64,000 nucleotides of DNA from Rhizophagus irregularis. Taxonomy: Eukaryota; Glomeromycota; Glomeromycetes; Glomerales; Glomeraceae. The translations under genes and the position numbers were made by a program. The DNA is taken from positions 496,001-560,000 of the forward strand of contig NC_089448.1 in NCBI RefSeq assembly GCF_026210795.1, read 5' to 3'. Positions 1 through 10,920 of this stretch are shown here, piece by piece. The notes beneath the pieces are model-generated. The model was given only the letters and a program-made list of their open reading frames with translations, ran no database searches and had not been told where the DNA came from. Positions within the stretch are counted from its first letter, which is position 1. Each line of letters starts with the position of its first letter.

Positions 1-1389
1 GAAATCATGCCGTAACCAAATTCAGTTTTATTTGGAAATACTTTATCGAATAGCAAAAATGCATTATGACGTTGATACACCAAAAAGTTTCTATTTTAAT
101 AATTTTACTATCCAAAAAAATATTTTCCTTTACGTTTTGTATTACCAAAATTGTAAATTTGATCAACATTGTCGGTTGAAATTAATCCAAATCATATAAT
201 TTTTTTGTTTTTATATTATGTATTTAAAATGACCGTTTATAATTTATTTTTATGTATTCATTTTTTTTTATCTTAACAGTTAACGATTTGCATATATATA
301 AATAAATTTTTTTCATTAATTATTGTAATCTTCCAAATTGTATGTACTCGTAAACAGGTTCAAATTTTTTTTTGGAACTGCAATGTTTTTCCTAGATGTT
401 ATCCAAAATACAAACATTTGACAATAAATGCGTAAATAGAACTTTAAATATCTTTAATATGATATTATTTATATAATTGAGAAATTTCTAGCGATGAGTC
501 TTTAGATCAATTTAAAAAAGAATATAATAAGCTTTATTTGAAAAACCACGTTTTATTTAATTTTTAAGAAATTTTAAAATTTATAAGAATGACGGATCAT
601 TAATAAACTATTATATGAATTATTTTGGAGGACCAATAGAATAGTGAGAATGTAATAAAATAACTTTTAAGTATTAACTGTTAAGCTAATAAAAGTACAT
701 TTACAATTTGCTTAAAAGGTTTATGCAGATATTTATTAATAGCACGATTGTACGATAAGTAGGGATGGATCGATTCAAAATGAATCGACTTGAGTCGATT
801 CTGGAACTGATTTTAAATTTAAAAGATTCTAGATCTCTTAGGCTTAAAACTATTTTTAACCATAAAAATCATTCTGAACTTCAAAACTGAATTGAGTCAT
901 CTGATAATCACGTACCAACTATCATTTGAAGGCCAATCAAAATTTTTCTGATTGATCATCATCACATGCTCTACTTGTCTTAATTTGATGACGTGTTCAT
1001 ATTAGAGACTGAATTAGAACTGACGAACCCATTTCCAATTGGCTGATGAATTATATAATTAACATAACCCTTAAAGAATTTGTATTATTGAGAATATTAT
1101 TATGATTTTATGTTGTGAAAGGGACGATACCGTCAATACGAATTGTATTATACAATAATCCTTGATGAGGATTTACAGTATAAGATCGAATAATTTTATC
1201 TTTGAAAAATTAGCAAATATAATTTTTTAGAGTAAAATTGGAATATGAAATCAAATTTTTATTACTCATCATTTAGAATAAAAAGATTGAATTAAGACCA
1301 TTCCCAAGCATCTCCCTTGATATAATTGGCTAATGATCAATCTCTCTCTATCTTTCTAATTTCTTATCATGTATAATAAATAATTTATC
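1..1389. other. AT-rich intergenic DNA, no gene seen
   Basis: I see no convincing coding frame or RNA gene here. The sequence is strongly AT-rich with short A and T runs. A 'TAGGGATGG' word near 762 resembles the end of the MITE further right, but I found no matching partner end. Confidence 0.5.
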
Positions 1390-1397
1390 CCTACAAT

Positions 1398-1825
1398 TAG
1401 GGATGGCAACGGTCACGGTCATTAACCGGTTATGACCGGTCATGACCGTGACCGATATCGGTCGGTCAAAGACCTCTGACTGACCGTTTGACCGACCGGT
1501 CTGACCGACCGGTTAACCGACCGTTTGACCGACTGGTTAACCGATCCTGAAAACGTTTGCGAAACGTAATTTAATAAAAAAAATGTTTCACAAACGTTTT
1601 TTTAATTATTTTAATAGAAAACGTTGCGAAAACGTTTTTTATTAAGTATTTCAATTAAATTACGTTTCACAAACGTTTTCAGGATCAGTTAACCAGTCGG
1701 TCAAACGGTCGGTTAACCGGTTGGTCAGACCGGTCGGTCAAACGGTCGGTCGGTCAGTCAGTCAAAGGTTCTTGACCGGTTATGACCGACCGATGACTGA
1801 CCATGACCGACCGTTGCCATCCCTA
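1398..1825. mobile_element. hAT-like foldback MITE
   Basis: A 428-bp palindromic element with ends TAGGGATGGCAACGGTC and its inverse complement. It is flanked by a perfect 8-bp direct repeat CCTACAAT (1390-1397 and 1826-1833), the length expected for hAT-superfamily insertion. The arms are packed with short GGTCGGTCA/TGACCGACC words on both strands. The centre (about 1542-1683) is a second inverted repeat built on AACGTTTGCGAAACG. No ORF is present, so it is non-autonomous. The class comes from duplication length and end sequence only. Confidence 0.85.
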
Positions 1826-1833
1826 CCTACAAT

Positions 1834-4800
1834 AAATACAAGAAGCTAATATATATTATCTAAACCCAATAAAAAATTATACATTTATTAAAGAAAATTA
1901 AAGAATCAATTCTATTTTAATAAAGTTTTTAATAAAATAAACATTCTAATTAAATTATGCAATCTAGTTTCGATTTTCAGACAATAGTTTTTAAGAAATT
2001 ATTTGCGAAAAATAAATAGATAATATACAGTGTCTCAGCAGCCGGTGATGACTTTATTTCTGGCCAGAATTACATAGTAAGTTGAGCATCTGGGCACAAT
2101 CTTTAGAAAAAAAAGCATCCAAGAAAAAAAGCGTTAAAATGGATTTATTATTCACCATTTTTATCAAAAACGTTACATCAAAATATAGCCATTTTAGAAA
2201 ATAAAAATAAAAAACATGGTAATGTTAGACACCTAGAAGTATTAAGAGAGTAAGAGGAAAGTTAAAGGTGGGAATAAAGAGGATGAATAACTCAATCCAA
2301 AATTAATAAGGAATTTCTAGACCTAATAAAAGAAAAAAAATAGCAGAGGTTTTGGAGATTCTGCCACATCATGTAATTTCTTTTGCATGGGTCACACGAG
2401 TCATACATCATGAGTAATTTTTTTTTGCATTGAGTATTTTTTCATATGAGTGATTTGAGCAATTACAATTATTAACTCTCAACTTTCAACAACTTACTGG
2501 CGTAAATTTAAAAATAACATATCCACAAATTAAAGAATTTCTAGAAATTTGATTATTATTACTAATATACCAATAATATACTATAAAATAATTCATTTGT
2601 AGCAATATTTTTAATTTATTATAGTAAATAATTAAATAAATATATCTTAGAATCATATATAAAAATCAAAAAAGTTCAAGCGTTAATAATATTACATGTG
2701 ATTAGTAAGAAAATTAGGCCGTATGTGAAATGTAATCAATTTAAGTATGCAAAACTTTTTATAAATTATAAGTTCAATTTTAAAAGAATATTTATTTCAG
2801 AAAAAGTGAATGCTTTTTTTTATGAATATTATAATGATACTATTATAAATACTGATAATAAGGTTATTTAAAGTTTAGACGATTCTAGAGAATAATTTGA
2901 ATACTGTTGCATCTATTTATTGTAAGTATTATAATTGATAGTAGAAAATATATTATAATTGCATTATTTTACATTTTATGACCATTGAATCAGTTATTAT
3001 ACAACTGCCTAATTATATTTCAAAAGAATTATCAATTTTTGGAAATGATTAACATTGCCGCAGATTTTTAATTAAATAATGAAAATCTTTTTCATGTGCA
3101 GTTATAATGCACAGTAATAATGGCACATTACAACAATGCGCAGCAATGGTACAACAATTGGCACAGTAAGTAATACGCAGTAATGATGCAATAATGGGGT
3201 TCGGGATTGCCATACGCAGTAATGATGCAATACTACTAGAGCCAAAACCGAAATTGATCGGTCATCGGTATAGGTAATTACCGAAAACCGTTAAAAAATC
3301 TTTTTTTCATTTTTTAATTTTTTTAATTAAAAAAACAATTTTTTTTTATTTTAATTAATAAAAAATGTCAAGCTCGATGTTTCTAAATTTTAATTAATGT
3401 ATTGAATTACAGAATTGCAGATTACTGTGCATAATTTCATTCCAATTGGAAATTAATTTCTGCGTCATCCACTGATCGGGTTCGGTAAATCGTAACACCG
3501 AAACCGGAGTAATGAGGTAACAAATTATGTCATAATTTTTGGACATTACGTACTTATTACATCATAATTTAAAAATGCTTCTGAATTAGGTTAGTGCGGA
3601 GTAGCTTCAAATTAATATAAATAAACCAGCTATTGGAAAAAAAAGGCAATAAAAGAAATTTGCGAAATATTGTTGAAATTTTTTGATTTGAATACAATTT
3701 AACGAGAAAACTCTTGAATTAATTATGTAAGTTTTATATGCAATGATTGAGAATAATTTATTTCATTATCCATTTTTAAAAATAATTATTTTTTATAATT
3801 AATAATTGTACATAATACATAGACATTGTTTAAAATATTATAGTACATACCAATTGAATTGATTCTATTTTAGAATGTATTTTAAAAATAAACATTTTAA
3901 TAATTGTACAGGATACATAAACATTGTTTAAATATTATAGTACATACAAATTGAATTGATTTTATTTCATTTATCTTCTTTTTTTAAAAAATAATTATTT
4001 TTATTATTTTTCATAATTTAATGATTGTACATGGAACTGAGATTGATATGTTAAAATAAGTCGTAATGGTTGAAATTACGTCATGTCACATGATTTCAAA
4101 TAATTAACTGAGTAATATAATTTAAACGTGATAACCTTGTCAATATTACTGAAACTTTCTTTATTCTGTGAAATAAAAATAAAAAAAGACAACCTTGTTG
4201 ATATCATTCCAATTTTCATAGAATTAATACCACTTAAATCCTCTCATTGAGACGGATCTAAAAATATAAATTTCAGTACATATTTTTTAATTGACGATCG
4301 GCATAACGCTTTCTATATGATTTGTTAATATATTAATACTGCTCGTCATCAGTAATTTTCTCACGGAATAGGATCGTTTAATAGCCCAATACGACAATCA
4401 CGGGAAAAAATCTTCAATAGTAAATTTTACATATAACCAGTTGCTAATCAAACATCATATGCTATCACATATACCTTTTTAGCTTGCTGATGACCGCTTA
4501 TCAGATCATTTTTATTTATAAAATCATTTGAAACTACTTTGTCAATGATAATTTTTACAATTTTGAAATCCAACATTCCTTCTAATTAATCATCATTTAT
4601 AAAATGCAATATTAAATTAGCAATTATAGTTGATAAATATAGTGTTATCTTTTTTTTTGAATTAAGATTAATTTAAATTATTTAATTTGAAGATAGTTTA
4701 TTAAAGGATAAAATCCCATTTCGTGAATTTCCTATGCACTTTGGGTTCCATTTACTAATAAAAATAATAGTAATTTGTACCTAGTATTTCACGGATTCTT

Positions 4801-4922
4801 ATATGGATTGCGAATTAATATTGTAATTATAAAAATCATGTGATACGTTTTAATTTTGACTATTTTGACAATTTGGCCATTTTAATCTCGATTTCATGTA
4901 TAGTCATGTATAAATCTTTAAG
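1834..4922. other. AT-rich intergenic DNA with minor repeats
   Basis: No supported gene. Visible structure is minor: repeated 'acgcagtaatgatgcaata' words around 3160-3225, and a roughly 80-bp imperfect duplication (about 3815-3890 and 3905-3980) sharing 'ACATTGTTTAAA' and 'TATAGTACATAC'. Around 3240-3500 scattered ACCGAAA/CGGT words may be a degraded palindromic element. Confidence 0.4.
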
Positions 4923-5153
4923 AATCAAGTTAGGACCCCGAAATATACATAAAAGGGTCAGGTCAGAGTTTGCGTATAATGAGTCAAAAAAATCATGTAG
5001 ATCATTCCTTTTATGGATAATCCCAGCCAAAATAATATTTCCTAATTTAGATAATGGCTGAAATTATCGTAATTCCGGCCCTGAAAGAATGCGTATTTTG
5101 GACCACTTCTGGACCTGACCTCTACATATATATTTCGGGGTCCTATCAAGTTT
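4923..5153. mobile_element. MITE-like inverted-repeat element
   Basis: The left arm 'AATCAAGTTAGGACCCCGAA' is matched at the right end by the inverse complement of GGTCCTATCAAGTTT and flanking bases. The arms are about 45 bp and imperfect, and share GGACCCCGAAATATA and GGTCAGGTC. No coding capacity. I could not fix a target duplication, so the superfamily is unknown. Confidence 0.6.
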
Positions 5154-5239
5154 ATGCTTAATTATTTTTTTTTCATTATGCATCAAATACTAAAGTGTTT
5201 TATTTTTATTTTACAGATTTATTGAAAAAAACTTTTAAA

Positions 5240-5668
5240 ATGAGACGAGAACAAAGACCGACTAAAAAAGTCTTTGAATACATTATCCGTATATTTGAGG
5301 TTGATGGGACTGATGGAGAAACTTATGTTGAATATAAATGGAAGAAGGCATCATCAAGTGCTATTATTACAATTAAAGAAGCTAAGAAATATGGTTTCGA
5401 ACAACAAATTGATGAATATTTAAAAGATAAAGAAATTATTAAAATAAATAAATTGAATAATGTTGATCGTGAAAAGTTACGCGACATGCCCAAGTATTAC
5501 TGTACTATCGGATATTGCTACAGAAAACATAATAGTTCAGCTGGCCGTGATAGGCATGAACTTTATTCACATATAAAAAAAATAAAAAAAGGGAAGATAA
5601 GAAAAGCGATCGAAGATGATAAAAAAAATGAAATCAATAAAAAAGTTTTGAAAACGATAAAAAAATGA
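5240..5668 (+). CDS. Hypothetical protein with C2H2-like finger
   Basis: An ATG at 5240 opens a 142-residue frame of lysine-rich, clearly protein-like composition. It lies downstream of a pyrimidine-rich AG (tttacag at about 5216), so an upstream exon is possible. Near the middle a CX4CX12HX4H arrangement (C-TIGY-C ... H-ELYS-H) could bind zinc. The C-terminus is a run of lysine-rich helix. Function is unknown. It sits between two MITEs and could be an exon of a mobile element. Confidence 0.4.
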   Translation: MRREQRPTKKVFEYIIRIFEVDGTDGETYVEYKWKKASSSAIITIKEAKKYGFEQQIDEYLKDKEIIKINKLNNVDREKLRDMPKYYCTIGYCYRKHNSSAGRDRHELYSHIKKIKKGKIRKAIEDDKKNEINKKVLKTIKK

Positions 5669-5722
5669 AATTTTTTAAAATATTTTTAACAATCAAGAAA
5701 AGTTTGATTTAATTTATTGGGT

Positions 5723-5867
5723 ATTGCTAAATATCACCAGTGGTGACGGTCACCAGTAGTGGATTTATGATGTAATGCCGGTCAGTGTTTTATTAAATTT
5801 TAATTCAGGCCAAAAGTGCATCTTAATGCTGGTATGGTGACAATCACCGCTGGTGAGCTTTAGCAAT
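5723..5867. mobile_element. Short MITE with about 33-bp inverted ends
   Basis: A 145-bp element whose ends both begin ATTGCTAAA and continue with TCACCAG and GGTGA...GTCACCA in inverted orientation. It has no ORF. A target duplication is not obvious, so I do not assign a superfamily. Confidence 0.6.
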
Positions 5868-7270
5868 TTTCTAATTTATTTATTTAAAGAATTTCACAGA
5901 GCCATTATAGAATATCATTATTCCATGAAAAAACAATGATATTATATTATCGCATATATTTATTAAAATGAATTAATATCTATTAATATCTGTAATTAAT
6001 AAGTTTAGATTATCGTCTTTATATATAATTTGAATTGTGTAACATGAAAACACGATATGTCTGCGCCTGATATTGATTCCATATTTATTATGGTTAGGAT
6101 TGGTTAGCCCATTGCCAATCTAATGAACGAAAATAAGCTTACTAATGATGATCGGCCGCTACCCGAACAACAAATATTTTTCGGTCGAAATTTTTTTTTA
6201 TATTATTATTTTTTTGACTAAATTTTTTTTTATATTATTATTTTTCCGACTTTTTATGACCGAATTATTGATTTTTTTTAAAATAATAATATTCTTCTTT
6301 TTCGGTCCTTTTTTTAGAGCCGATTTTTTTTTAAATACCTTTTTTTACCAGATCTTATAGATTTTTATTTTTCAGTTTTTAGTTAATATTTAAAATAATT
6401 TTTTTGTCATTTTTCTTTATTTTTTTTTGGTTCAAACTTTTATTAATACTTTTTTTTATTTTCGGGGTTATTTACTATCATTTTTTTTTTTGATTTTGTA
6501 ATTTTTTTCTTATTTATTATTATTATATATTTGTTGAATTTTCGTTTATTTACTATTAATGAAAATTAATGCCAATAAAAAAAGGATTTTTTTGCTTATT
6601 ATTTTTTTTTATTGTTTATTTTCTATTGTAACATAAGTTGTAGTATTATATAGATCATAAAAAATGTTCGATGATAGTGAACAAAAAAGAATGTTAGAAA
6701 CAAATGAAAGACTAAAAGTGCTAGAAGAAACGATGATTATACAAGAAAAGTATATATTCTTTTTATATAGATGCACCAATAAAAAAAGATAAGAAAGGTG
6801 TAAAATGGGTGGTACCTAGATGGAAAGAATGAATATACAAATTACTTAATTTACCAGAAATTTCATTATGTTGGTTTTTCCTGTTGCAACGTAACAGATT
6901 GCAGCTAGTAATTTATCAATAAATAACTTTCTATATAACTATTTTATAATTTTAACAATCTATTAATAGATAGTGTGGTTTTTTTATTCTATTTTTTGTT
7001 AAATTTATATTACTTTTATTTGGTTGCAGAGTTATGTTTGTCATTAGCCAACACGTCACAGTCGATACAATTTTCCATTTTAACCACCAATTATTTCATA
7101 AATAAATAATATTTGACAAAAAATTTTATAACAATATAAACAAAGAACTAATTTATTTTAATAAATTAAACATTCTAATTATATTTATTATACATTCTTT
7201 TTTTGATTTCATACAATAAGCTTTTAAAAAAATTGATTTGTTTTTTTAGTGACAATATTTTATTAATGGA
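5868..7270. other. Intergenic, T-rich low-complexity stretch
   Basis: 6180-6540 is a long T-rich tract in which open frames are compositional artefacts. At 6664 an ATG opens 42 codons of helix-forming sequence (MFDDSEQKRMLE...) that could be a short coiled-coil exon. I cannot support it as a gene. Confidence 0.35.
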
Positions 7271-9231
7271 TTACTAGCTGGATGCCCGCGTTTCACACGG
7301 GCCTGGCTAATTAAGATTATGAAAATCAGTTATAAAGTATAGAATGCGTAAATAAAATTTGCACTTAATATATTATATAATATATTTTTTATTATAATAG
7401 TTATAATAGTTATAGTATTTTATTAGGAAGTTAAATGTATGTAAAACAGCATTATTCAGCATTGTATTCTGATCAACATTAAATTATACTGTTCTGCAAA
7501 GGCAACACAGAACAACATGTCAAAATACTAATGTTAATCAAATATGTAGAATTACCATGCTTAGTAGATTGAAATGTATAGCAACACTAAATTTATGTGT
7601 ATAACATGTATTATTATTTTATACAAACACAGTATTATTTTATTAATTGAATGTATTTTTACATTAACTGTTAATTTTCTTCACTTCTATTATCACTAAT
7701 GTAAAGAAATAAATAAAAAAAAGTTTGTAACAAATGGTTACAAACTTATCCATCCTCAAAATTATAAATCCATAATTCCGGTGTCTATAAAGTAAAAAAT
7801 TTTAAAAGAAGAAAAAAAAAATGGTTAGTAATTACAAAATAGAATTTTTAAAAAAAAATCAAAATATAATTCAAACTAGCCTTCACCCTAAAAGGTACTG
7901 CCAAAATCTAAAAAAGAGAATAGGGTTGTTTCCTACAAAAAATGCTAAATTAGTGACTTTTTTTAAAGTTTAAAATCATTTTTCAGAACTTACCCAAAGT
8001 TCTCAAAAATTGACTATCTATACTAAAAAAAAGAAATGAATGAAACATCAATAATGTTTCATTAAAGAAATAATGGTAGGAAAATTTCATTTACCAAAAT
8101 TTACATCCATCCAAGGTGTCACAGAACTGTCTAAACTACAAAATGCAAAACATGAAATGTTAGTTAACATTTTATTTCATTAAGAAATAAAAAAAATTAA
8201 TGAAAAACGCTTATGAATTCCATGTCTAGAAAGACCCAAAGAGCTACCTACAGAATGCAAAAATAAACATCATTGGTAACATTTCATTAATTAATGTTAT
8301 GTACTTATGTTAAAAGAAGCATTTTAAAAGAAGCTACTAAAATTTCATGCATTTAGAATCATGAATAAACTGTATAAAAAAATGAAGAAATGTGATGTTA
8401 GTAAATGTTTTGTTAAAAAATTTTCAAAGAAAAAAATACTCACCACAACTCTGTCCATGTATAAATTATTCCTTATTCAGTTATCTAAAAAAAATGAAAA
8501 ATCAAACCTTTAGAAATGTTTTATTAAAAGAAATGTATTAAATCCTTCCTTAATACCAAATTTCCATGCATCTGATGATAAACCCTGATACCTAAAAAAA
8601 GAAAGATTTTATTTTTTTGGTTTTTTTTTGGTTTTTTTGCTTAGTTATTAAATACCTGTAATTGCTGTTATTAGAAATTTTTGATTTCTCTTGGTAAAAT
8701 CCTGGTACCTAAAACTTTGAGAGCTTTACAGGCATTAGAAATTAAAAATTAAATGTAAAATTTTTTTAGAAGAAATGGTGTATTTTTTTTGAAAGAAAAG
8801 GATTTTTTTCATCATGTGGGAAAATCCAAAAAACCGAAAAATGTTTTTATTTTAAAATAAAAGAAAATTCATCGTATGGGAAAATCCCAAAAAACTGAAA
8901 TTTTTTTAAAAAACAATAACTTCTAAAAAGACAATGATGATTTCTCGTGAAGAATTTCATTGTCACGATTAAATTATTTTTGTAGCTTAATATATTTTTT
9001 ATATTACAATTACTAATCGGATTAGTTTCTATAAATTTGTTCTAATTCAAAATTGTATTGGGATTAGGGCTGCCCAATTATGCGCCACTCTGAATCCTCT
9101 ATAAAAATCTTGTAGCACAGGGCGCAGACACATGATGCTGGACGATCCATTCGATCCAATTTAAATCCATCTTTTTATGCAGGGTAGTCTTAACGTCACG
9201 GTCGCACAATGCTTTTTTTTATAGATATAGA
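7271..9231. mobile_element. Possible non-autonomous element, class unknown
   Basis: The left end carries TAGCTGGATGCCCGCG with a GCCCG...CGGGC hairpin (about 7284-7302). The right end finishes in TATAGATATAGAT after a T run (about 9207-9231). Between them is roughly 2 kb of AT-rich DNA with many short repeated phrases (for example 'catcatgtgggaaaatcc' and 'catcgtatgggaaaatcc' near 8810-8890) and no coding frame. The combination of a 5-prime hairpin and short tandem 3-prime tail suggests an element boundary, but this is weak inference. Confidence 0.25.
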
Positions 9232-9805
9232 TTCACCTTTAAATAGATCAAATATTAATGAATTATTGATATTATTGAAAATTGAAACATTCAATGGAAT
9301 TTAAATGTTGAAGCATTTTATTATAGCAGATCTAAATTTCCAAAGGAAAAAAATTATTTATTTATTTTTCTAGTAAAGATTAAAATATACATTTCATAAT
9401 TTGTTAAATAAAATTTATTATATCAAATAAAATACTAATATACAATACATTTGTTTTAGTGATATTTGTCATAAATAATAAAACATTGGCCGTTAGATTT
9501 AACTAATAAACTTGTTATATAATAATTAAAAACTTGAATAAACGTTTTACATAATATTCTATCACTTGCTAAAAATTGGAATTACTAATCCTACAATGTA
9601 CAAATTTTTTTGTATATTTCCCAGGAGTAGATAGTAAATTTTTAAAACTGCTCATTTTACATGAACTGAGTCGATGCGCATGTATCAATTTTAATTTTTT
9701 CAATAAAAAATTCCTGAAACGAAAGATTTCTTTTATAGATAAAATGGTTCAATTTTAAAGTATGTGAATAAAAACAAAAATCGTAATATTAAGATAAGTA
9801 AATAA
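9232..9805. other. AT-rich intergenic DNA
   Basis: No supported gene. It includes the region downstream of the stop codon of the minus-strand gene ending at 9806. Confidence 0.4.
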
Positions 9806-10601
9806 TTATAAGCTGTTAAGGATATCTTTTAAATTAAGTAAATTTTCTATTTCTTTTCTTGAAAAATACTTGTCTTTGAAAGTTTCTGGAACATTTGAGA
9901 AAAATTTGTGATAATTTGGTAACAAATAACTCACAAAACTCATGTCGGGAATGTGAGTTATTGTGTATGGATTATATCCAAATCGAATATATTCTATTTG
10001 CTATGTGAATCAAAAAATAATATTATATTTTGTTCTGAAAGGAAATTAATCTGAATAAGTAAATAGGAACATACCATTTCAATAAAATTTATTTCAATTG
10101 AAAGTTGAGTATTACGTAGGTCATATATTGAAATCCTATATTCTATCCAACCTAACCCCTCAATTTTTGATACATCTTTATGTTTTAACATATGATCTTC
10201 TCGATAATACTATAATTAAGTTAATATTAATTTAAAATTAAATAAAATGATAGAGATTTTAATTAATTAACTTACGCTATCAAGTATAAATTTTATAAAG
10301 CAATCCTTAGATAATATTTTTTTAACATTCATTTTACAAATAAGATAATCATTACTCTTAATTTTTGGTAGTATAGGCAAAACCAAATGAAGATTTTCAT
10401 TTTTAGAAGACATTACCAGCCCTGATAAACTTTAATTTTAAAATTGATTAATTTGTATTTGACTTAAAGTATTATTATGAGTAGACTTTACCTGCTTATA
10501 TCACTTTCTTGTAATTGACAAAGTTTACTCTTCAAATTTGTAAGATTTGAAACAAAATATACTTGTTTTTCTAATGAGTTTAAGGTATTAATTATCATTA
10601 A
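9806..10601 (-). CDS. Csm1/Pcs1-like (monopolin) C-terminal exons
   Basis: Four minus-strand exons join in phase: 10601-10492, 10429-10276, 10209-10075 and 10000-9806. The introns of 62-74 bp have GTAAG/GTAAAG/GTATG donors and AG acceptors. The product has a short heptad-like coiled coil (NSLEKQVYFVSNLTNLKSK) and then a compact globular region containing LSGL and, near the end, 'YIRFGYNP ... SYLLPNYHKFF'. This order resembles the coiled coil plus globular domain of Csm1/Pcs1, a kinetochore subunit. The family call is inference from fold order and a few motifs. The 5-prime part is not seen: the LINE insertion begins 24 bp upstream of the first exon I can place, so the gene may be interrupted. 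An ATG at 10598 could also serve as start. Confidence 0.5.
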
Positions 10602-10624
10602 CTTAAATAGAAGATAATATATAA

Positions 10625-10640
10625 TTTGAATGATTTCTTA

Positions 10641-10644
<4 letters not shown>
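10625..10644. repeat. LINE target-site duplication, left copy
   Basis: TTTGAATGATTTCTTACCTT, identical to 36152-36171. It abuts the T tract that is the LINE poly(A) tail read on this strand. The last two T may belong to that tail, so the duplication is 18-20 bp. On the minus strand it contains AAG|GTAAGAAAT, a good splice-donor sequence. Confidence 0.9.

Positions 10645-10680
<36 letters not shown>
10643..10680 (-). other. Poly(A) tail of the LINE
   Basis: An uninterrupted T run of about 38 bases on the plus strand, directly inside the left target duplication. It marks the 3-prime end of the minus-strand LINE. 10681-10920 is the 3-prime UTR, without an ORF. Confidence 0.9.
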
Positions 10681-10681
<1 letters not shown>

Positions 10682-10920
10682 GTAGGCAAAGGGCACAAAG
10701 CGCATATTTATTTATGAAAGAGAACCTAGTACAGAGTGCCAATTTACAGATAGAAGGTCTATAGTAAAAACTATGTGACAACAAATCTTGTAAAAAACCT
10801 TAGTAAAGAATTAAACACGTAAAACCTTACCAACAGCAACCAAAGTTAAAGTAAAATAACAAAAAAGCGACTAAACTCCACTAAACTAATAATGGAAACA
10901 ACAAGAAACGGTTGTAATAA

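Noticed and set aside
762-1060. Second TAGGGATGG MITE
   Set aside because: Only a left-end-like word. No inverted partner and no duplication found.
4840-5061. 73-codon ORF
   Set aside because: Mostly encoded by one arm and the inside of a MITE-like inverted repeat.
6145-6360. 71-codon Phe-rich ORF
   Set aside because: Produced by a T-rich low-complexity tract.
9576-9758. 60-codon plus-strand ORF
   Set aside because: No domain, no splice context, and intergenic composition.
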